Positions 60,601-64,000 of a DNA stretch of 64,000 nucleotides are shown here, piece after piece (position 1 is the stretch's first letter; the number at the start of each line of letters is the position of its first letter). Origin of the DNA: Haliclystus octoradiatus (lineage: Eukaryota > Cnidaria > Staurozoa > Stauromedusae > Haliclystidae). The stretch lies in contig OU744454.1 of NCBI GenBank assembly GCA_916610825.1, positions 10,977,178 to 11,041,177 of the forward strand. Direction: 5' to 3'. The notes under the pieces are model-generated. The model did not search any database. It had not been told where the DNA came from and saw only the letters and a program-made list of their open reading frames with translations. The translations under genes and the position numbers were made by a program.

Positions 60601-63270
60601 AATGCAAGTCAAAATTGTCATCGATTTTCATTGCAGCTATCCGAATTTGTACCTATCCAAAATTGTTTAACAAAGGCATGAATATAAAATAGTCATTAGC
60701 GTTCATCAGGTTCCATATAAGCAGGGATTTCATTTATCCAAATTGCACTTAAGCAGGTTCCACTGTATAGTTCAAAATATCAGATCTAAATTCATTTTTA
60801 CCAAACAGCATTGATGAAAATGACTTACCCACGACTCGTCAATTTCCTCATCAGACCTAACACGAAACAGAATTCACACATTAAAAAAGTAAGAAAGTAT
60901 GATTCTAAACCGTTTCGTTTAGAAGGCGTGTGTCGATTTATTAGATATTTGATAAATTCTGATTAGTAGAGAGCTCTTTAGTAAAAAGCTATACGAAAAT
61001 AAATTCAAATTATTTTACACTGTAGCAAAATCAATATACAATGGTTAAGTGCATGTCAAAGTGGAAACGCTTGTTGCGATACAGGCTGGAAAATATAGCT
61101 GCAAAACATATAGGTTCCAAATGTTTTAGAGGTAGTGTTACAGGGCCAATATTGACAGGCAGGGTTTATTTTGATAAAATGTTATTTTTTCAAGGTCTCA
61201 TTTTCAAATATCAGTTACAATGAAACCTGTATATAACAGCCAGCTACGAGAGGTAGATAAATTGACCACTATAGACAGGTGCCCTTTATCTACAAGTTTG
61301 ATTCAATAGAAAATTTTAGGCGAAAATACTATTATAGGCATTGCAGGAGTGACCACTATATTCAGGTGACCGCTAAAAGAGGTTGGACAATATGACATCA
61401 CCAAATCAGTTTTGAGTTTTTACAGTGATAAAATCTGGAATATATCACGAGAAGTGTTTCGATGGCAGAATACTACCAATAAGATTTTCGTTATTTGCCT
61501 CAAGAGTGTCACTAACCAAAAACCTTTTATGAAGAATGTCATATGGAATAAAGAGTTTTGTTGAAAGTTGCTTGTGATTTTTGAGAAACGTTACAATATT
61601 AGAAATTGCATTTCAAAATTATTCATGCCCCAAATATCATCAACTCACTGAAAATAATATCACGTAAAAGCTGCGGCGGAATCCAATTTCAAAAATTTCC
61701 ATATAAAATGTGGCTGGCCTTTTTTGACCCTTTAACTGCAATTGAGCAAAACTATTTTGTTTGAGAAAAAAAAACATTTTTTATCAAGTGCAACATAGAG
61801 CTGAATCATAGATGCCAAGGGCCGGCTGTACTTTTTGAGGTCCATTTTGCTTGGGCCTAAAGTTGATGCTTGTGGTGCTTATGCAAGTTTTGTTACGCCT
61901 AAATCCGCCCCTGTACATGCCTTATAGTTCTATTTTAATCAATTCACCTGTCATCATCATCACTGTCTTCATCTTCAGCCTAAAAAATATTAAATACAAA
62001 TTATTTTATTAAAACAAATAAAAACAGAAACAACAAAGACAAATTCTAATGCAGACATGGTTGCAATCACGTTCATTTTCACATAAACATTAGTGTTGCT
62101 TCATGAGATAGATGAAAAATTCTGTCGTGATAGGTGATTTTTTGCCCTTCGAGAGTCTCATAGCAATTCACAGGCTTATATGATTCCTAATCGCACTAAT
62201 GTTAATAACATATAATCTTAAAATTAGACTTTGGCGTGAAGATTTGTAAAACTTGAAAGTCTCTAAAAATATTCTGTTCAATAAATTACGGAAAAGTGTG
62301 TACTGGATTATCTCAACAACATTTCAGTATCAATTAAGGATTTTATGTTCATTTGATCTATTTTATTATTTCTGTTGCAAAACCATACTGAATTGATTAA
62401 TTTCTAGGATGTCAAAATTATCATATTGTTACGCAACTGTTTACATCTTAACTTAAAACAGAATAAATAGGAAATTAAGAAAAAATCCAATTTAAGTTAG
62501 ACATCACAATAATGTAAAAATGATTTCGAACCTGGGAAGGGCGTCCATATCCACGAACAACCAAATAACGTTCAATTGCCTAACAAGTACAAATAAAAAA
62601 ACAATTAACAAACAATATAATTTCAATATGACGGAGGAAAAGCGCCAAGATCTATTCAGTCAAACTGAGTGTTGAGGTTTGGATTGATTCACCTGATTGA
62701 AAGAATTCTGTGACTTAAACAGTCAAACCTGTCTTTGCATTTTTGAAGAACTTTATCAAAAAATTGTCTTTATAAACCGATTTTCCGTGTTGTTGATTAC
62801 ATGAGCGTAAACAGCAGATTATTTTCTCTTGTACTGGTCAATGAGTTGATTGAAGTGCTAGCAGGTATAGCCGACATAATGAGCTTCATATGGATCGCGC
62901 CGCATATTGAAATATATTGTTATTGCCAATCTGTGAAATAATTTATTGTTATCTAACGCATCCCGTTGTAACACTATAATTAGCACTTTGTAAAACTTTT
63001 AACATTTTTAAACCCATGTATTTTAACTTGAAAACATGAGCAATGTCAAAAGCTACGACAACATCTAGTTTATGGCTTACTTTTATTACACAATTAATAA
63101 GTAGAAACTTACTGACACAAGTTTACAAACAATAAATATTAATGCGAAAAATGTCAATTTTAAAAACAGTATAAACAAGTTACCTGTGTTAATGCAAGCG
63201 GATCAATCTTCACAGGTCCTCCTTTCCATCGTTTGAGATTGCTACAGTCTGGATGACGTTGAAGATTACA
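42419..63270 (-). CDS. TRIP12: E3 ubiquitin-protein ligase TRIP12 (HECT class), last 23 coding exons; 5' part outside window
   Basis: TRIP12 adds ubiquitin to nuclear substrates, including N-degron and ubiquitin-fusion proteins. Exons, 5' to 3' on the - strand: 63270-63184, 62579-62532, 61979-61948, 60856-60829, 60215-60184, 57735-57648, 57104-57025, 56544-56420, 55115-54991, 54313-54232, 52983-52923, 52038-51954, 50814-50746, 50072-49974, 49615-49501, 48960-48907, 47738-47356, 46702-46649, 45775-45662, 44833-44785, 44351-44315, 43713-43610, 42615-42419. All are GT-AG with agreeing phases; 2148 bases encode 715 residues plus TGA. Landmarks in order: [22 protein letters not shown], an acidic linker, [28 protein letters not shown], a basic linker, EFINSKL, QLQDPLVIM, then the HECT domain ([17 protein letters not shown], [49 protein letters not shown]). 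The catalytic Cys is in MTCVN. The armadillo/WWE part lies beyond the right edge. Confidence 0.97.
42740..43150 (+). mobile_element. Non-LTR retrotransposon 3' remnant in the last TRIP12 intron
   Basis: Decayed frames give [19 protein letters not shown], then [18 protein letters not shown] and SLKRGLD, the usual C-terminal tail of CR1/jockey-type ORF2. It lies antisense to TRIP12 and is full of stops. Exact edges are uncertain. Confidence 0.65.
43915..44046. mobile_element. AGTTCATGAACT-family MITE, short copy
   Basis: It begins CCGGTGAAAACAGTTCATG and ends TTTTGTCGCAGGG, with the family phrase TTAAATGGCCCAA between. It lies in a TRIP12 intron. Confidence 0.75.
44315..44351 (-). CDS. TRIP12: TRIP12 microexon (37 nt) in HECT C-lobe
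   Basis: It encodes [11 protein letters not shown], flanked by a 49-nt exon ([16 protein letters not shown]) and the FLQFVTG exon. The phases fit. It corresponds to the conserved CCRPDHGYTHDS segment. Confidence 0.9.
45160..45316. mobile_element. Fold-back element with arms of about 40 bp
   Basis: The left arm TGCACACAGTTTCCTGTGAG and following TATTGAAATTTGGTGCAC are mirrored by GTGCACCAAATATCAATAGC and the following TCATAGGCTAACTGTGCGCC. Total length is about 157 bp with no coding content. Confidence 0.85.
46915..47256 (-). repeat. tRNA-derived SINE, copy 2
   Basis: Leftward copy of the SINE at 10810 and 59290. It shows the GTGTCGCCCTACCGAAGGC end, the CTATTTCTAGAGGAG hairpin, GCGCCGCAATGCAATTAC body wording and a head with GGGTTTCAAATCTCC (B-box-like). 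It also overlaps the right end of a pogo-like MITE near 47258-47297. Confidence 0.82.
47356..47738 (-). CDS. TRIP12: TRIP12 exon, HECT N-lobe core
   Basis: The largest exon (383 nt) encodes [45 protein letters not shown], a coiled [10 protein letters not shown] stretch and [14 protein letters not shown]. Compared with vertebrate TRIP12 the segment order is the same. Confidence 0.95.
47785..47960. mobile_element. Pogo/Tigger-like MITE
   Basis: Diverged full-length copy (CACCTGTCTATAGTGGTCAC core, GGTTGCACTGTA end). It lies just upstream of the acceptor of the large TRIP12 HECT exon on the - strand. Confidence 0.7.
49290..49400. mobile_element. Pogo/Tigger-like MITE, partial
   Basis: It retains GTGACCACTATAGACAGGTG and ATAACAGGTTTGGCTA; the left end is lost. 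It abuts a decayed TTAA-type MITE (about 49035-49260, ends GGCAAAAATGGCCCG and CCGGTCAATGTTGCTCC). Confidence 0.6.
50136..50320. mobile_element. Possible additional TA-flanked MITE family
   Basis: The left end TACAGTAGAATCCAGATTTA is partly mirrored by TGGATTCAACGGTACAGTA. The pairing is imperfect. Confidence 0.4.
50856..51032. mobile_element. Pogo/Tigger-like MITE, well preserved
   Basis: TA-CAGTGAAACCTGTATATA at the left and AACAGGTTTGACTG-TA at the right, 177 bp, in a TRIP12 intron. Confidence 0.85.
51243..51436. mobile_element. AGTTCATGAACT-rich MITE, best-preserved copy
   Basis: Ends are CCTCTGCGAAAACACTTCAG and CTGAACTGTTTTTCGCAGGG. The interior is two near-mirror halves around CTGTCTGTGAGGGTTCATG, each with several perfect GTTCATGAAC palindromes. 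Nearly the same internal order as 3511-3728. Confidence 0.88.
51680..51858. mobile_element. Pogo/Tigger-like MITE
   Basis: TA-CAGTGAAACCTGTCCATAC at the left; the right end is diverged (ACAGGTGTGAATGTA). It lies about 95 bp from the TRIP12 exon at 51954. Confidence 0.78.
56060..56145. repeat. AGTTCATGAACT-family fragment
   Basis: The left terminus CCATGCGAAAAAAAGTTCATG is present with a few palindromes. The right part is lost. Intronic. Confidence 0.55.
58158..58183. repeat. Perfect short hairpin
   Basis: Arms TGGAAGGACCC and GGGTCCTTCCA (11 bp, no mismatch) enclose TTAC, in a 2.4-kb TRIP12 intron. Confidence 0.9.
59290..59652 (+). repeat. tRNA-derived SINE, best-preserved copy
   Basis: The head GGGGGATTAGCTCAGTTGGC keeps a near-canonical A box, and GTGGTTCAAATCCCCT keeps a B box and acceptor-stem pairing. 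The body includes GCGGCGCATCGTTGCGCATT. The 3' hairpin CCACTCCTCTA-GAAA-TAGAGGAGTGG is followed by GGTAGGGCGACAC. The anticodon region is expanded, so this is not a working tRNA gene. It is the likely reference for copies at 10810 and 46915. Confidence 0.88.
59676..59770. other. Short GC-rich island
   Basis: About 90 bases of CGG/GCTG/CCCGC-type sequence (for example TGTCGGGGCCGCTTCGCTGC) stand out in AT-rich intron. It directly precedes a dispersed repeat (59780-59940), so it may be that repeat's less common end. Confidence 0.6.
60184..60215 (-). CDS. TRIP12: TRIP12 microexon (32 nt)
   Basis: It encodes [10 protein letters not shown] plus two bases of Arg and follows a TTTCCAG acceptor. It bridges the 28-nt exon (60829-60856, SDEEIDESW) and the LPYNMTVYQ exon in perfect phase, at the position of vertebrate IDESLAAQFLN. 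Confidence 0.85.
60284..60472. mobile_element. Pogo/Tigger-like MITE
   Basis: TA-CAGTCAAACTTGCCATAAG at the left and AAGGTTTCATTG-TA at the right, 69 bp from a TRIP12 microexon. Confidence 0.8.
60583..60767. mobile_element. Second TA-flanked MITE family
   Basis: TA-CAGTGTATCCTGCTTAAAT is mirrored by ACTTAAGCAGGTTCCACTG-TA. The termini differ from the CAGTCAAACC family. A relative may lie at 11632-11815. Confidence 0.75.
60829..60856 (-). CDS. TRIP12: TRIP12 microexon (28 nt)
   Basis: It encodes SDEEIDESW. The phases on both sides fit its neighbours, 61948-61979 ([10 protein letters not shown], 32 nt) and 60184-60215. The residues match the acidic SDEEIDES linker known in vertebrate TRIP12. 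Confidence 0.88.
61216..61392. mobile_element. Pogo/Tigger-like MITE
   Basis: TA-CAATGAAACCTGTATATAAC start, GTGACCACTATA core and a decayed right end (GAGGTTGGACAATA). Confidence 0.75.
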
Positions 63271-63389
63271 CTACAGAGAGACAATAGTACATAGAAAAAT
63301 TGGAAAGGCAGTAAGTTAGGTTCAAAACCATCTAATTAGAACTAACTGATTGTGGTATTAGTAATTGTTTGTTGAATCACTACGCATTA

Positions 63390-63557
63390 TTAAAAGGGCA
63401 AAATGACCGATGGGCTCTACCACTTGGAGTCACATGCATGTTTGCCGTTTATATGTCATGTTGTGCCGAAGCCACGACTGACAATGATCGTTGAATGTAC
63501 GCTAACTTTAACTCAAGTTGAGCTAGTAGCAACCGCGGGTCAATGTTGCTTCTTTAA
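63390..63557. mobile_element. TTAA-flanked MITE, second copy
   Basis: TTAA flanks AAGGGCAAAATGACCG and CGGGTCAATGTTGCTTCT. The interior order (CACATGCATGTTTGCCGTTT, AACTCAAGTTGAGCT) parallels 5598-5804. Confidence 0.8.
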
Positions 63558-64000
63558 GGACAATTGACCAAAGATACTTCACAATTGATTGCTGTGCACA
63601 ATTACTTAGATAGTACACATACATAAATGATATCACTAGAGTTAACACTGACGTGATTGATTAATGGTCTTCCAAAGTTAAGGAGCATGCAGGATAGTGG
63701 AAACCTGGAAAATTTTGCCATTCCTTTAAATTGAAACTGGGAAGAAGAATTCAACAGATCCAAGAAACTCTCTCATGGCAACACTGTCTTGGCATGAAGT
63801 TTTTCATGACCAGTTATTGAATATTTCATGAAAAGCATGCAAAGGGTGTATATTTCACATTTATGAATTTAAAGTAGTTTGTTTTGGAAATTGTTCATGT
63901 ACTGTGCATAACATTTTTATGAGTTCAACAGCGATTTGAAAGTTAATATTTAGAAGTTCATATCACTCAGAGAGGGAGTATCCAGTTCAAGGCATTATCA
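63558..64000. other. TRIP12 intron at right window edge
   Basis: No further TRIP12 exon is seen after 63270. Weak TTCATGA motifs near 63800-63960 may be a worn AGTTCATGAACT element. Confidence 0.5.

Noticed and set aside
1..64000. CRISPR array, bacterial operon or prophage
   Set aside because: Gene structure is spliced throughout. Repeats are tandem or dispersed transposon sequence, without regular repeat-spacer order.

Overview
This window is AT-rich, intron-rich genomic DNA from a non-vertebrate metazoan. Two strongly conserved housekeeping genes are split by GT-AG introns with consistent codon phase, and the introns are crowded with small inverted-repeat transposons, a tRNA-headed SINE and non-LTR retrotransposon remnants. 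The species cannot be fixed from the sequence alone.

Layout. (1) 1-14.8 kb, + strand: the last ten exons of SRPRA, the GTP-binding alpha subunit of the signal recognition particle receptor. Its N-terminal SRX part lies upstream of the window. (2) 13.2-35.6 kb: a tandem segmental duplication. Unit 1 is 13222-20340 and unit 2 is 20341 to about 35585, joined at a 4-bp ACTT microhomology. The left breakpoint is inside the last SRPRA intron, so unit 2 carries a second copy of only the terminal SRPRA exon, now broken by a TGA. Each unit also carries, on the - strand, an unrecognised secreted-protein gene made of a signal-peptide/PAN-like exon and a distal exon. Their ORFs differ only by substitutions and whole-codon indels, which suggests both are, or recently were, functional. 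Unit 2 holds about 8.6 kb of extra sequence (25180-33758): two non-LTR retrotransposon copies in inverted orientation, an AGTTCATGAACT-rich element inside reverse transcriptase, an unrecognised split coding region, and a satellite-like array of about 105-bp units. (3) 37-39.3 kb, + strand: a degraded serpin fragment followed by an intact intronless secreted serpin with an inhibitory-type hinge. (4) 42.4-63.3 kb, - strand: 23 coding exons (715 codons plus stop) of TRIP12, a HECT E3 ubiquitin ligase, including the catalytic cysteine. The rest of the gene lies beyond the right edge.

The genes do not form one pathway. The notable biology is structural: a duplication that captured a housekeeping terminal exon together with a complete-looking lineage-specific secreted gene, and a set of short transposon families, including a three-level nest. 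One family consists largely of abutted AGTTCA/TGAACT inverted half-sites.
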